Assembly: GCA_029948255.1 (NCBI GenBank)
Contig: JALIZF010001728.1
Location: 561,501 to 625,500 of the forward strand
Reading direction: 5' to 3'
From: Telmatactis stephensoni
Taxonomy: Eukaryota; Cnidaria; Anthozoa; Actiniaria; Isophelliidae
DNA: 64,000 nucleotides
Shown: one piece after another, positions 52,342-64,000 of the stretch
How the letters are laid out: each line of letters begins with the position of its first letter
Position numbering within the stretch: the stretch's first letter is position 1
The notes under the pieces: generated by a model
What the model was told of the DNA's origin: nothing
Database searches by the model: none
The model's input: only the letters and a program-made list of their open reading frames with translations
Translations under genes and position numbers: made by a program

Positions 52342-54450
52342 GGTATAATTACTGGTCAACTTCATAACCATCAAAATCATCAAAATTGTTGAAATCGGGA
52401 AGCAAATTTTATTTTGTACAAAAATGAATTATAGTATGAGCATGCATACTTCTGTTGATTGCATGTATGTCCCATGCTAATTAACGTTTGTCATAATAAG
52501 AAAGCCTTACAAGGCTATTTTTCTGAATGGGGAGCTGGATTTTGAAAAGGCTCTGAAAAGTACTGTGACTGCTAACTTAGTAGTTACATTTCTTTATCAT
52601 CCTGCAAATCTGGTTCCCCTAAGCAAGTCATGTTACAATATTATTGATAATGCTGTGTGGTCACAGAATCACAGAGCATTATCAAAAATATTGCCGTCTG
52701 TTAGATTAGACTGACAGCATTATTTGCAACATTGCAGCTGGTTTATGTTTTTTCTGTCTGCAATCATTGGTATATTGCAGAGAGAAAACAATAGGTTATG
52801 TAGTTCAACAGTAATTATATGTTAGTATGCAAAATATCATATATAAGTTTGTTTTTCACAAAACATCTAGTATACAACTATTCAATTCAATTCAACAAAT
52901 TAGCTCAGAGTATAAATCAGTGGGATGCCCATACCTTTTAGGGGTCAAAATCAGTAATCCAGTAGGAGTCCCCACCACTTCCCCCTTACCAGGAAATTAC
53001 GACCTAAGACTTAGAGTCATTGCAGTTAACCCATGAAACTGGTACTCATAGTAGTGTGTCATAACTCTTAAGGGTTAAGTGTAATCACTCTAAAGCATGA
53101 AAATATAGTAAAACATTGTTGCCATAGCAATAGGTCAGGAAAAAGTCACAAAATTTTTCAACAGTAACAAAAAAATAAACAATGGAAAACAAAGTGATTT
53201 TTAGGAACAATACATGTATCTTAATTAGCACTAATTTTAATAGTTGATCTCTAATGTTTGACCATTTAAACAATTGGTACACTTTGCATTTGTAAAAACT
53301 GGAATACACTAGTTTCTATTAGAGCATTCAAAATGAATTATATAATATTTGACAAATCTGCAGTGTATCTTAAAAATACACATCAAAAAGACATTAATTA
53401 CTTGTGCCCAGGCCTTTAGGCCGGGAACGAGTTATAAACTGCAAATGTTTTGTCTTCTTTTTTTCTGCTCATCGTCTCGAGAATGCGGCATTCTTGCACA
53501 ACAGGTCACGTGTTACAGCTCCTGATTGGGTAAGAGTGTAAGAAACAATGCCCTTCATTCATCACCTTTGAGCGAGTGCGAACTCATTACTCTGACCAAA
53601 TATCGAGCTCTCAATGGAGTACTTGAAAATGAAACTCTCGCGACTCAGAGCAATTCCTTTGAGCTGGAAATCTACGAATTTCTCACTCTACATGTTGCTA
53701 AACGAACGCATATAGAGGCAAGTCAATTATATTTTTCATTCAAGCATTCAAGAGATCTTGAGAGGTTTTTGTATTGAATTTTAACACCGACATTCTGGCC
53801 AGACAATTTAGTTATATATTTTCATGGAACCAAGGCTCTATTTGACCTGATGCGTTTGGTCACGTAATGGATAAAACATCTGAAACATGAACGAAAAAAT
53901 ACATGATTTGTTATTGTGTCAAAAGCGTCGTTGTAAAAGTCTTTACAGCAAACAACTGAGATATATAGTGAAATAAAAAGTTGAATAAACTGGTATATTT
54001 TGCATGTTGGAGATATCCAATACCCATGCATGATAATAGAAGGACAAAGGCAAACACTAGTAGCTGCTGACAGACAAATTGACTAATCAGATATTCTTTG
54101 AAAGGTCAAAAAAGGTCTTTATTATGTTACGGTTAAGTGAAGAATGCGTGAAACGGCTCGGGGAAGAGTACGAACGGGGCAGGTCATTGAAGCCTCTCCT
54201 AAAAGGGGCTCCCAGGGCATGGGTGAACGCACGTGTGCGTCTAGTTAATATAAAGACTTTAAATAATTTTTGTGTATGAACTGGTACACTTTATAGAAAA
54301 GTACCAAGCTTAGGATCCCTTTCCATATATTTCACTTGAATTTGATTTTTCTTTTGTAAATAATTAAAGAATATTCACATTTTTGTATGGTTTCTGAAAT
54401 TATGAACTGTATAATGTGAAATCAAATAAAAATAATATCAAGTGAAGTGT
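52342..54450. other. Mostly non-coding; two short unrecognised frames
   Basis: Two plus-strand frames have protein-like composition: about 53526-53777 (LSECELITLTKYRALNGVLE, then EIYEFLTLHVAKRTHIE) and about 54121-54279 (MLRLSEECVKRLGEEYERGR). Neither has a recognised motif. They could be exons of a decayed transposase upstream of the accessory gene at 54454-55199. The rest is AT-rich sequence. Confidence 0.3.
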
Positions 54451-54453
54451 TTC

Positions 54454-55199
54454 TTAATTCCTTTTCTGCAGAAAAGCCATTAGCATATGGAAGTTTTGTT
54501 GTTGTTGAGTGGCAATCATTTTCATGGTTTCCTGGTGCATTTCCTGTTGTTGTTGTTGGAATTCTTTTTGTTGCTGTTGCTGTCCAACCAGTAGTTGAAA
54601 TAACTCATTGTGTCTCTTTGCCTCTTCCTCCATTTTCTTGCTTTTCAATTCTTCCTCTTTTTCTCGGTGTTTTATCTCCTTTTCAGCTCTCTCTCTAAGG
54701 AATGCCACCATTTCACTACCATTGGAACTTTTCTTTTTCATGATCTTTGCTGGCTTACTATCTTCCTCTAAATCTTCTACTGATGTCTCCTCTCTTTTCC
54801 TAGTCTGACCTAGTGCTTCCATGGCTTTCAGCCTTATGTCTTTTGCTGCTGCTTCTTCCTTTTTCTTTTTCTCTTTTTCTTTTTCGTTTTTCAGCTGAAA
54901 TCCATTTTTTCTGTGATCTCTTCCAGCACCCCATCCAGCTCCGTTCTTTCAGGGCTGATCCCACTTGCTTTTACCTCAGCAGAATTCTTTTTCCTGTATT
55001 TTTGCAGGAGCAGTGCCATATGGTCCTTAGCCCCCCTTGAAGTGAGTTGGGTGAAATCTCTGGGATATATGGTCTGTAGTTTTGTGACCACTTTCTGCCA
55101 AGCCTGGACATTTTGCAAGGTCATTTCTTTAAATTTGTATGGCTCTGAAAAAAGGATTTCCATGGCCAGCTTCAAATCTTTTTCTTTCGAGTACTCCAT
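54454..55199 (-). pseudogene. Glutamine-rich transposon accessory protein A, frameshifted
   Basis: From ATG 55199 the frame encodes MEYSKEKDLKLAMEILFSEP, WQKVVTKLQTIYPRDFTQLT and KDHMALLLQKYRKKNSAEVK, a SANT/Myb-like trihelix pattern. After SPERTELDGVLEEITEKMDF it stops at 54891. A frameshift leads to KAMEALGQTRKREE, FLRERAEKEIKHREKEEELK and a glutamine-rich tail to 54454. The same order of motifs occurs in protein B (62352-63187), so both belong to one accessory family of Harbinger-like elements. Confidence 0.65.
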
Positions 55200-56162
55200 C
55201 TTACTGGATTGGCTGTATAAAAAAAGATAACATTTTATTATATAGATAGCTTGTACCAAAAATTCTGTTGTACCTAATTTAGCCAAACATTCATTTTTTA
55301 TCATTTATATCCACCATCTATAATCATTGTCAACTACTAAATAAAAAAATGCCTATGTCTATGTCTACCTCACCATCTGAGTTATTTCTATTGAAATTTT
55401 GAATTATTTGGCAAATATTTACATTATAACTCTTAACAAATACAAGAATAACAATGTTGGCAAACTCGGAAAACAGTGACTATTATTGATATTTCTTTCA
55501 ATGTTTCTGACGGAAGAACTTGTACCTGACAGGCAAGCTGACCCAGAAATGTATTACAACTTCTTGTTGCCTTAGAACTACCCCCCAAAAAATTATTTTA
55601 TATTATCTTTATTAATGATTTTTTACTTGCATGGCATACTTACATACCATGGATCGGTGTCTCGAAATTTACCAGCAAATCAATTTTTTTCCCCGTTGAT
55701 TATGAAAGATATTAGACAATTTAAATCATTGTAAATACTTTAGGGTTAATATAGATTTTGTTTACTTCGTATTTTATCTTACCTTTGGCTGTTCTTTGTA
55801 TTTTCTTCAACCTTTAAATTTGCTGCCATTTCTCGTTCTTACGTCTGTGGAACACAAACATGGATTATGCTATCTACAAGCTAGCAATAAAAAACGGGAA
55901 GAAAACTTCCTATTTTAAATGCGGTTTTCTTTTCTTGATCAGGGATTATGAAAAATATGCTTTTGACTATATCTTACCTTGGTTTACTCTTTTCCTTTTT
56001 GACTTTTCAATGAAAATTTGTCTCTTTTTTTTCTGTGTTTCTCAAATACGCAAAAACATCCCGATCTATGTCCTCGGCGACGGCGGCGTACGTGGTATCC
56101 CTTGGCAACCGATGGCACGCGCACCTATCTCGCTTCTGGTACACGTTTTTGGCGTTCTGCAT
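55200..56162. other. Stretch without identified gene
   Basis: A possible upstream intron (acceptor TTTATACAG near 55214) belongs to accessory gene A. Otherwise AT-rich sequence and a GC-richer patch near 56060-56160. No recognised gene. Confidence 0.35.
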
Positions 56163-59100
56163 TGTTGCCTCTAAAAGCCAAAGATTTTACCAAGACGAAA
56201 TATAACAACGAAGGTTAAATAACTTGCTCACCATTAACGAACCACTACTAAAACTAGCAAAAAGGGACACTAACACGGCAAAAAAGGTCGCGTTATCCAT
56301 GAATTATGCGAAAAGTAAAATGTAGGGATAACTTCGAATAATACCGTATTTTCCCCGCGTTTTACAGAGGCGGGATAATTCTAGGTAATCCCTACGTTTT
56401 ACCTTAGTTTTCCAGAACATCAAAACACGAGTTTTCCACTTGTTTTACTGTACAGTAAAATGAGTTCAAAACCTACATTATCACACGCATTTTCCCTACG
56501 TTATCCCGAGTAGGCGAATGCATATTTTACCGCATAATCCTTACATTTTCCGCTCGGAATAACATGGATAATGCCGCTGTTATCTAGTGTGGTAAAATGT
56601 AAGGCTAGTAACCCTGATTAATAACCCCCTTTTATTACGTTTTACCAACGTTATCTCTACATTATTTCGAGACAGGATAATTTGATTCAGATTACTAGTT
56701 GTGGTCTTCCTGTGCTATCAAATCGCTTACAAAAAGTACCGTCAGGGACGCTGATTGCTAGTTTTGACTTCGAAAACACGTGTTACAGTAATATTTTTCA
56801 TTGTTTCGGGAAAGCAACAATTTATAATGTCTCCTAGATCGGGACAAGATGTCGACAAAGACTAAATCGAAATTTGAGATTTGATTCTGTTTATAGTTAT
56901 TAATTCCCTATATTCATTATGTACACTGATCTTAGACTATTTGTAACTTAGATTACCAACATATTTTAGAGGGGGAAAATTAGGAAAGCTCTGCCAAGCA
57001 GGCTAATAAACTTTCTAATTAAAAAATAGATATGCTGAGGTCATAGTTAATGGAGGGGACATAGACTATGGCTGATCCAATAACTATCAAATGCCGCTCT
57101 CAGCCACCTCATGGCGCGCTCTTTGGCAATCTTTGGATCTTTGAAAAGGCGGCAAAACAACAATGGATTCTATTGTTCTTGATGCGGGGTTATGAAGTAT
57201 TCTGCAGCAAAATAAAATTCAGTCCTTACTCTTTTTCAAGCACTCTCGATAGAAAACTTCCTGTGTATGATTCATCGTTCATATAGGTATAATTTAGAGT
57301 AAAAAAAGTCGAAATTATCTAATTACAGTTGTCACAATACGGTGTTACATTCTTTTCCGCAATCGTAATAAAAGCCGCAATGTTAATTAATTTTCTGTTT
57401 ATCTTCATTAGCCTGGAACTAAGTAATAACCAGCAAATAAGAAAAGCTGTAAGAAAATGACCGTTGCGTCATTTTGCTGTAGACCAATAGTATTGGTTGT
57501 TACAAAACATGAATAGTTCAGCTCACGCGAGGAGGTAAGTGCGCTAATTTCGAATCTTACAAGCCAGCAGATTATCAGCGTCTTTTCATCTTCATACATC
57601 GAAACCACGAAAATGTCACTGTCGTTTGGGGCAATTTGACCATGCTAGGAGACGACAAAATCTCAAGCGCTTGTCTGAGATGGATCGAGGAACGCTTGAT
57701 ATCAAACGTTCAAGATCCTGAAAATCAGCAATAACATCATGAATTCTGAGGGAAGTGAAGAAATCAGTGAAGAAGTAATAAGGAATAACCCCATGAATAC
57801 AGACGGAAGAATCAAAGGTTAGTCCATTTGGTAATAGCTAACAAGCAAGCTTAATTGAAAGGAATACATTTTCTAAAAACTGCACATTGGATCAGATGAC
57901 TGATTAATTTGGCATTTCTTTGTAGAAGCGATGACATCAACCTATAAAACCGCCAAGAAAAGAAACGAAGAGCCGAGCATGAAGGGGAATTAAGAAGAAT
58001 ATAAAAAGAAGCAGCGAAAACTTCAACGGCTGGATAGGGTAAGTTATACTAAGTACTTTTCACTTGATGAAAGCCCTGTTGTTTCGCGTGCCGAACATGC
58101 ATACAGTCCATTTAACCTCCTAATTAGTTGGCAAAACTTCAGTAAAAGGTAACGGATGTAGATCGGGGTTATTTTAACAAATTCTCTACTCTACCATCAC
58201 TTGCAATGTGTATTTTTTTACTTATTTCTTGTTCTGTTATTTTTTGGCAGAAACTGAAAAGAAGAGTTCAAATTAAAGTCTAAACGCTTTGGAGAGCTAG
58301 AGGAACAGACAAAGCTAAAGCGCTTCAATCAGTTCTGACGACTCAGATGGCGAGAACGAGTGGTCTTAGTGAGGCCACTGCCATGGCGAGCAGAAGAATT
58401 AGGTTGTTTTTTTCATAGAATTAGACCAAAGATCCCATAAACGAATGATTCTGAAAAGAGCATGTGGGGCCAACAACGAGAGAGAGACTCAACGATTGTC
58501 CCACACTATGATAACTTGCGTCAGTGGGTAACTGACCACTAGTTTAAATGTTTCTGACATCGATCGATGCAATATATTTTACATGCATGTAAGTTCTCGA
58601 TCATATTTAACTATCATTTAAAGATGTAAAATTTAGGAGTTAGACTTTGGTGAATAAAGATCGACAAAAAGTCGATTAAACAGAATGATTCTTTCTGAAT
58701 CTGGCCAAATTCATTGTCCACTAAAACCTAAACTGATAAGCCTTTCTTGTAATTTTGTTCACCAATAAACAAAATTAGAAGAATGGTAATAGCTGGGAAA
58801 ATGAATAAAACCAACGGGAAATAAAACGGATGAAAAATTGGGAGAAAATGAATGGATAATCAGCGGTAAAATTAAGGGAAAATCAAAGTAAAACGTAGGG
58901 AAAATGCGAAGTTTGACAAGCATAATGCCAGAATTATCCCACAGTCCAAGAAAGTAAAACACGTGTTTTCCTGCTGGATTATGCAGGTATTATGCAAGGT
59001 AAAACATGTATTTGAGCCGCGTTATCCATAGTGACATTATGCGGGTAAAACGTACGTTATACTCAGATTATACCGATTGGTAAAATTCGGTAAAACGGTA

Positions 59101-59361
59101 CGTTTACCTATTGTTATCCCGCGGCATTATGCAAGGATTATTCGAGTTATCCCAAAGGGAAAATGCGGGCTAATGAAGGGATTATGTTACGTTAGGATTA
59201 CATTATCCCTGCATCATCCCGCGGTAAAACGCGACCTTTTTTGCCGTGTAAAGGCCTTTTATATGCGCTTGGTGACGCTAAAAGGTCCAATTACAGATTG
59301 CACAAACAGGAAAAAACATAATGTAACTAGGTGTGGTTACAAGGATAACTACTAATTAACT
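56163..59361 (-). mobile_element. BEL/Pao 3' LTR copy, split by a CACTA-like element
   Basis: 56163-56273 and 59249-59361 together match the intact copy at 61113-61335 (TGCCTCTAAAA...AACTTACTAA). The copy is interrupted after GGGACAC by a 2975-bp element with a TAA duplication. With the copy at 61113 it brackets BEL-type integrase remnants, so the pair are LTRs of one element. The LTR ends are not clean TG...CA, so exact borders are approximate. Confidence 0.65.
56274..59248. mobile_element. CACTA-like (EnSpm) non-autonomous element with subterminal repeats
   Basis: 2975 bp with ends CACGGCAAAAAAGGTCGCGT and the inverse, flanked by TAA (56271-56273 and 59249-59251). The intact LTR copy has a single TAA at the site. 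Both subterminal regions (about 56274-56660 and 58780-59230) are packed with variants of GGTAAAAC, GTTATCC and CGGGATAA in both orientations, as is typical of CACTA transposase binding sites. Possible small exons occur near 57740-57820 and 57926-58040, but no transposase domain is recognised. Confidence 0.65.
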
Positions 59362-59580
59362 TACTAATTAAATCAATCAAACTAAACCGAAGGAGCATCC
59401 TTTACATGGCTCCCCTGAAATATCCATATTTCACTAATTTAAATCTAATGTCTCTAAACTATAATCACTAATCTAAAATAATGTTCAAGTGTACACGTTG
59501 TCAATCATGAGATGACTCTCACAGTTCAACAGTTCAGCAGGTGCACATAATGGCTCCTCGGCCGGAACTTACCCCGGATC

Positions 59581-60800
59581 TCAGTCTTCAGTGCGCATCA
59601 ACAGGACCAACTTTTGCACAGGCCGTTCCAAGTACCGCAGTGGAGCAGACCTCTTGCCATCTTTGTCCAAGCAGCCATCCGCAAGGGCTACTTGGACATT
59701 ACGTACAAGACCATCGGTGCTTGGGTACGTTGCTGATACATGAGCAAGTTGCCGATACACGAGCAAGTTGCCAGCAGTTTCTTGCCATATTGTTATCTTT
59801 GACGACCACGATGTCGTTGACGCGTAGATTCTTTCTTGGTTGCGTCCACTTCTGGCGTTGTTGCAAATTGGCGAGGTACTCCTTCCTCCATCGAGACCAA
59901 AATTCATTGATCAGATGCTGTACTCGCCTCCAGTGTCTTCTACAATATAAATCAGCTGATTGAAATGAACCAGGAGGGGTGAGAAGGACTCTTGATTTCA
60001 TTGTTAGGAGATGGTTTGGCGTCAGAGGGCCAGGCGTTTCTGGATCTGTGAGTTGATCAACTGTGAGTGGACGGCTGTTCACAATGGCTTCTGCCTCACA
60101 CATGAGGGTTCTAAGGGACTCGTCATCTAGTTGAGTGTCGTTATCTTGGAGCAGAGATGATAGTACGTTGCGCACGGTTCTGATCTGGCGCTCCCACACT
60201 CCTCCCGTGTGGCTTGCCGCTGGAACGTTCATTTTGAACTCAATCCAATCACAGTTGTCTTTCAACAACTCTTCCTTGATTTTTTCTTGATTCATTTCAT
60301 CCAAAGCTTCTCACAACTCTCTTCGAGCACCGACAAAATTGGTTCCTTGGTCGCTCCTCAATTGACGAATTGGCCCACGACGACTTACAAAACGTCTGTA
60401 AGTGTTTATGAAGGACTCTGTGTCCAGACTGTTGGCGACTTCGAGATGTATGGCTCTTGATGCCATACAAGTAAATAAGACACCATAGCGTTTGACCTCT
60501 TTGTGGCCGACTTTCACCACAAAGGGGCCAAAGTAGTCGACTCCACAGCTTGTGAAGGGTGGTGCACTCTCAAGGCGATCCTTGGGGAGATCTGCCATTC
60601 TTTGTTCTTGTGCAGCTCCACGAAGCTTCTGGCACTTGACGCACGGCGCGATTGCGTTGCTGACAATAGACGAACCTCCAGTTATCCAAAATCCATTTGA
60701 TTGGATTTCATTCAAAGGCATTCCCTTTCCTTGATGCTTTACGCGCTCATGGAAATGCCTGATGATCAGGGCGGTGACATGACTCTTTCTTGGTAGAACT
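59581..60800 (-). pseudogene. BEL/Pao integrase remnant
   Basis: Minus-strand reading starts with a zinc-binding region (HERVKHQGKGMPLNEIQSNG, CVKCQKLRG). The integrase core follows with VDYFGPFVVK (first D) and RSDQGTNFVGA (second D), then FKMNVPAASHTGGVWERQIR (E region), LTPNHLLTMK and RWRKEYLANLQQRQKW. An in-frame TGA lies near 60310. A 16-20-bp local duplication (GAGCAAGTTGCC occurring twice near 59742-59775) shifts the frame at the end. The RT and protease parts are gone, leaving an element of about 1.7 kb between the LTR copies. Confidence 0.8.
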
Positions 60801-61112
60801 TAATTCAAGTCTAACAATTCAATAACATGGGGGCGTTGCCGCCGTGAAACAGATCAATTTTAACTAAATAAATCACAGATTAGATATACAAAAATGCATA
60901 AAAACGCAATAAAATTGCACTTAGCACATTGCTAATAGAGGAATAACAAATAGATTCACTAATAGATTCTTAATAAGCGTAAATACTATGCGATAGAAAT
61001 GCGTACAAACGTGAAATTAGTTTAAACTTGAAACTTTGAATATACTTAAAGTTCTCTTAACTTGCAAGACAAACTAACTAATAATAACAAAGGTGTACTT
61101 ACATATCGTTCC
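60801..61112. other. Leader-like non-coding part of the BEL/Pao remnant
   Basis: No coding sequence seen. Lies between the integrase remnant and the 5' LTR copy. Confidence 0.4.
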
Positions 61113-61335
61113 TGCTTGCCTCTAAAAACCAAAGATTTTACCAAGACGAAATATAACAACGAAGGTTAAATAACTTGCACACCATTAACGAACCACTACT
61201 TAAACTAGCAGAAAGGGACGCTAAAGGCCTTTTATATGCGCTTGGTGACGCTAAAAGGTCCAATTACAGATTGCACAAACAGGAAAAAACATAATGTAAC
61301 TAGGTGTGGTTACAAGGATAACTACTAATTAACTT
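61113..61335 (-). repeat. BEL/Pao 5' LTR copy (uninterrupted)
   Basis: Matches 56163-56273 plus 59249-59361 with few differences, for example AAGCCAAAG versus AACCAAAG. It shows the pre-insertion state GACGCTAAAGGCC of the CACTA-like element. Confidence 0.75.
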
Positions 61336-61509
61336 ACTAAATTTATTAAATTGGTAATGTGACACCATTTGTTTGAAAATCAAAATGTGACCCACCCACC
61401 CCTTTTGAAACATCCTACTACAACTGATAAAATCAGATTAAAAAATGTGTTATGCTTGAGTGTATTATGCAGTTACATAATAAATATGTCATTGATTCTT
61501 TCCTTTCAG

Positions 61510-61923
61510 AGGAGAAAATGCATGATGCAAGGATATTGGCAATTTCTCACCTGTATGTCAACTTGGAACAGTTTGCCTTTTCTCCAAATAGAAGAGAAAT
61601 GTGTATCTATGGGGATCCTGTAAACCACTGCGCATTCACCTCCAAGCTCCCTTCAGGCATGCAGTGCTAACGAGACAAATGCAGGAATTCAATCAGAGCA
61701 TGAGTGCTGTACGCGTCTCTGTGGAATGGTTGTTTTCAGACATTGTTAACTATTTCAAATTTATTGATTTTAAGAAGAACCTCAAGATAGGACTGAGCCA
61801 TGTTGGAAAAATGTACATAGTTTGTGCTCTATTAAGAAATGCTCTAACCTGCCTTTATTCAAATACAACAGCACAATACTTTGGACTTGACCCCCCTGCA
61901 TTGGATGACTATTTCAACTAAAC
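61510..61923 (+). pseudogene. Harbinger-type transposase, last exon, frameshifted
   Basis: After an acceptor TCCTTTCAG (61509) the frame reads EEKMHDARILAISHLYVNLE and EMCIYGDP, whose D is the second catalytic residue. Near 61625 the frame shifts. The other frame continues RHAVLTRQMQEFNQSMSAVR, VSVEWLFSDIVNYFKFIDF (with the catalytic E) and ends with LDPPALDDYFN. The N-terminal exons are absent, perhaps cut off by the BEL/Pao insertion. It is convergent with accessory protein B. Confidence 0.7.
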
Positions 61924-62351
61924 AGAAATAAAAAAAAGTCAAAAGAGGATGTACACACTGTAAATAGGTTTAACAACAATGCTTTTGCATTGCTTACTGT
62001 AACTATACAACATACCAGTGAAATATTCAGAAAGAAAACTAAAGTAGTATCAACTAGGAATAATGCAGAATATGTTTTCACCTGGGTCACTCAATCAAAT
62101 CATTTTTTATAACCCTTTCTCTCAATTTGGAACAAGAACTTAATCTCAAACTGCCCTAACATGTTTTGTTTACACAATAAGGCTGAGTATTTAGAGGTTG
62201 CACTGCACCCCAATAGTTTGCAGTCACAAAAACATGAAATTTGTGGAAAATATATATGATCAACTATGTAATAAGAAATGTTTGTTTCTTGTTTGTAAAA
62301 GTGGACTAAAAACAATTTAAAAAACACTTGAACATACAAAAAGGCTTATCC
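61924..62351. other. Intergenic stretch between convergent transposon genes
   Basis: No gene seen; presumably the two 3' untranslated regions. Confidence 0.4.
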
Positions 62352-63187
62352 CTATAAAGCCTTTTTTAACTTGGCAACAAAGCAGGCATTTCTAATAGCA
62401 TGAAATTCTTTGGAATGTTTACTTCTTAAGAAACTATTTAGCATACCCATAAGGGCAGCAGTTTGTTGTTGTTGCTGTTGCAATAGCATCAGCTGCTGCT
62501 GATGATATTGCTGCTGTTGATCTTGCAAAAGCTTTATCACTGAGTTTGCTGTTGCTGTTGTTGGTGTTGATGTTCTACACTGGCTTCCAGCTGTCTTCTC
62601 CCAAGTTCTTGCTCTTGTCTCTTCAGTTCTAGTTCTTTCTCTTTTAACTCATAATTGAGTTCAGCCCTTTCTGACAGGTAAGCAATTGCATCGGCCCCAC
62701 TTCTTCTTTTACGAGTGCTTCCTTCCAATCCCTCTTCAGATGCCCTTTTCTTTGTATCAGAAATCTTCTCCATGGCTTTAAGCCTAATATCTTCTGCCTT
62801 TGCCTTGTCATTTTCAAGTTTTGCCTTCTTTTGAGCACTAGCGTCCTGCAGCTCTGCCTCTGAGCTCTCCTCTAGGGCAATGATTTGCTCAAGTAATTCA
62901 TCAAGCTCGGTGGGTTCATCTGGAGCTATCTCCAGTGCCTTCTCTTCAGCTCTGATTTTCTTTTGGTATCTATTTATAATATTTCCAATGTGGTCACGGA
63001 CACCTCTTTTATCTACGTTAAACACGGGAAACGTGCAACCATTCAGTATTTTTGCGATCTTTTCCCACATGTCGCTTCTTTGCATAGTTCCTTTCTTTGT
63101 TGTAAATGGATTTATGTTGAGGATTTCTCGGCAGAAAATCACATCGTGGTCAAACGTCCAAAAGAAAGGAGTACTGCAAGAGAACAA
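62352..63187 (-). pseudogene. Glutamine-rich transposon accessory protein B
   Basis: From ATG 63187 the frame encodes a SANT-like region (FFWTFDHDVIFCREILNINP, RSDMWEKIAKILNGC, VRDHIGNIINRYQKKIRAEE), an acidic helix (PTELDELLEQIIALEESSE), KAEDIRLKAMEKISDTKKRA, AIAYLSERAELNYELKEKEL and a glutamine-rich tail. It stops at 62537. An adjacent frame (62540-62352) continues with more glutamine and MGMLNSFLRSKHSKE, so one frameshift in the CAG-rich stretch probably truncates it. It is homologous in motif order to protein A at 54454-55199. Confidence 0.65.
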
Positions 63188-64000
63188 ATTTCATTTTGAC
63201 TTAAATCTGTCTTCTCGAGTAATTTTAATCCCCAATATGCAGTTTAAACACATTTTGCTTTTCTCTAATCCATTGAGCAATATGATTTTCAGATCAGGTT
63301 TGAGCTTATTTTCGGAATTTCGTACCTTTGTGCTTTATTCCCACCTTTGTTCGAGTATGCAGCCATTCTAGCTCTGAAAAAATACAAAAATCGTTGTTTA
63401 TTGAATCTATTTCACTCTATTATCAGTCCTTAATAAACAAAGTTGTTAGATTGAAATGTTTCGTCAAAGAAAGTATTGAAAATATAACACAAAACAATTC
63501 TAAATACTCACGTTGTATACAGAACTCCAAATGCACTTCTCTCACGTCGAGAACGCCACCTCGACGCGGACAGGGAACGTACCAGTCATGCACACTTTAA
63601 ACCGGAAACGAAAATTCACTTCCGTTGACGTCCTGGAGCAACCGCGTCCTAAATCTTAAAGTCCCTATTGTCTGCAAATCTCTGCAACCATTTATTAAAA
63701 GAGCAAACAATTAATATGCATTCTTCATGTAATCTCAAATACTAATCTCAAATACTTGAAGACTTTGTTGAAAATATAAATTTCGCTATACTCACTTAAC
63801 TGCAAACACATCTTCAAAGGCATACAAGTATACAAGTACTAAGTACTTTGTTAATTGAATAATTATTAAGGTATCAGGGTACCTTGCGACCGGTGTGCGT
63901 TCAACTCTATATTGCGCCAAAACTTTTAGTCTAATTAAGCAATGCCTACGGCTCGTGATTTTCAAACTTTTCTCGTGTTTCTCCCAACATCACAAGTGCT
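63188..64000. other. Right edge, no identified gene
   Basis: 63520-63640 is GC-richer (ACGTCGAGAACGCCACCTCG), which could be the terminal region of the Harbinger-like element on its right side. 63650-64000 shows no recognisable gene or repeat. Confidence 0.35.

Noticed and set aside
62880..63371. Plus-strand frame of 163 codons rich in Ser and Phe
   Set aside because: Antisense of the accessory protein B gene, which has a clear family pattern on the other strand.

Overview
The window looks like nuclear DNA of an invertebrate animal, most likely a cnidarian (anthozoan, perhaps a stony coral or anemone). It is AT-rich, its genes have short GT-AG introns, and the repeats are of types common in such genomes: PIF/Harbinger with MADF or SANT partners, DIRS, GIY-YIG Penelope-like, BEL/Pao, gypsy, CR1/L2-like LINEs, a tRNA-derived SINE and Maverick-like remnants. 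The species is an inference. I found no convincing host gene; almost all coding capacity belongs to mobile elements, many nested inside one another.

1-11.7 kb is a nest. A minus-strand DIRS-like element is split by a plus-strand LINE. The LINE carries a small MITE and is split by a Tc1/mariner-type element (1123-9757, TA duplication). That element encodes a transposase (two TAG stops), a zinc-knuckle protein and a HIRAN-domain protein. The second HIRAN exon is split by a nearly intact 4544-bp element (3134-7677) with 282-bp inverted repeats and a 6-bp duplication. This innermost large element encodes a spliced integrase-type (IS3EU-like) transposase and, on the other strand, a complete alpha-kinase. 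Both genes start at the inner edge of the inverted repeats. A hAT-like MITE sits inside it.

11.7-24.1 kb holds LINE fragments, a BEL-like integrase tail, an array of duplicated exon-like units, several MITEs, and a Maverick/adintovirus-like fragment with two VLTF3-like genes. It also holds a small TA-flanked element and a TTAA-flanked foldback element with arms of about 520 bp.

24.1-37.3 kb holds two PIF/Harbinger elements with a decayed LINE between them. The first (24147-29197) has an intact spliced transposase and a frameshifted MADF-BESS partner. The second (32977-37312) has both proteins intact.

37.3-53.5 kb holds a cluster of short palindromic motifs, a tRNA-derived SINE, a Ginger-like element, an OTU-protease remnant and a Merlin-like transposase remnant. 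A gypsy 3' LTR follows, split by a second TA element with its own zinc-knuckle and HTH genes. A Penelope-like RT with a GIY-YIG remnant abuts that LTR.

53.5-64 kb holds two related glutamine-rich transposon accessory proteins, a BEL/Pao remnant whose LTR is split by a CACTA-like element, and a Harbinger-type transposase exon. Reading frames, terminal repeats and target-site duplications were read by eye. Superfamily names rest on family knowledge and could not be checked against databases.
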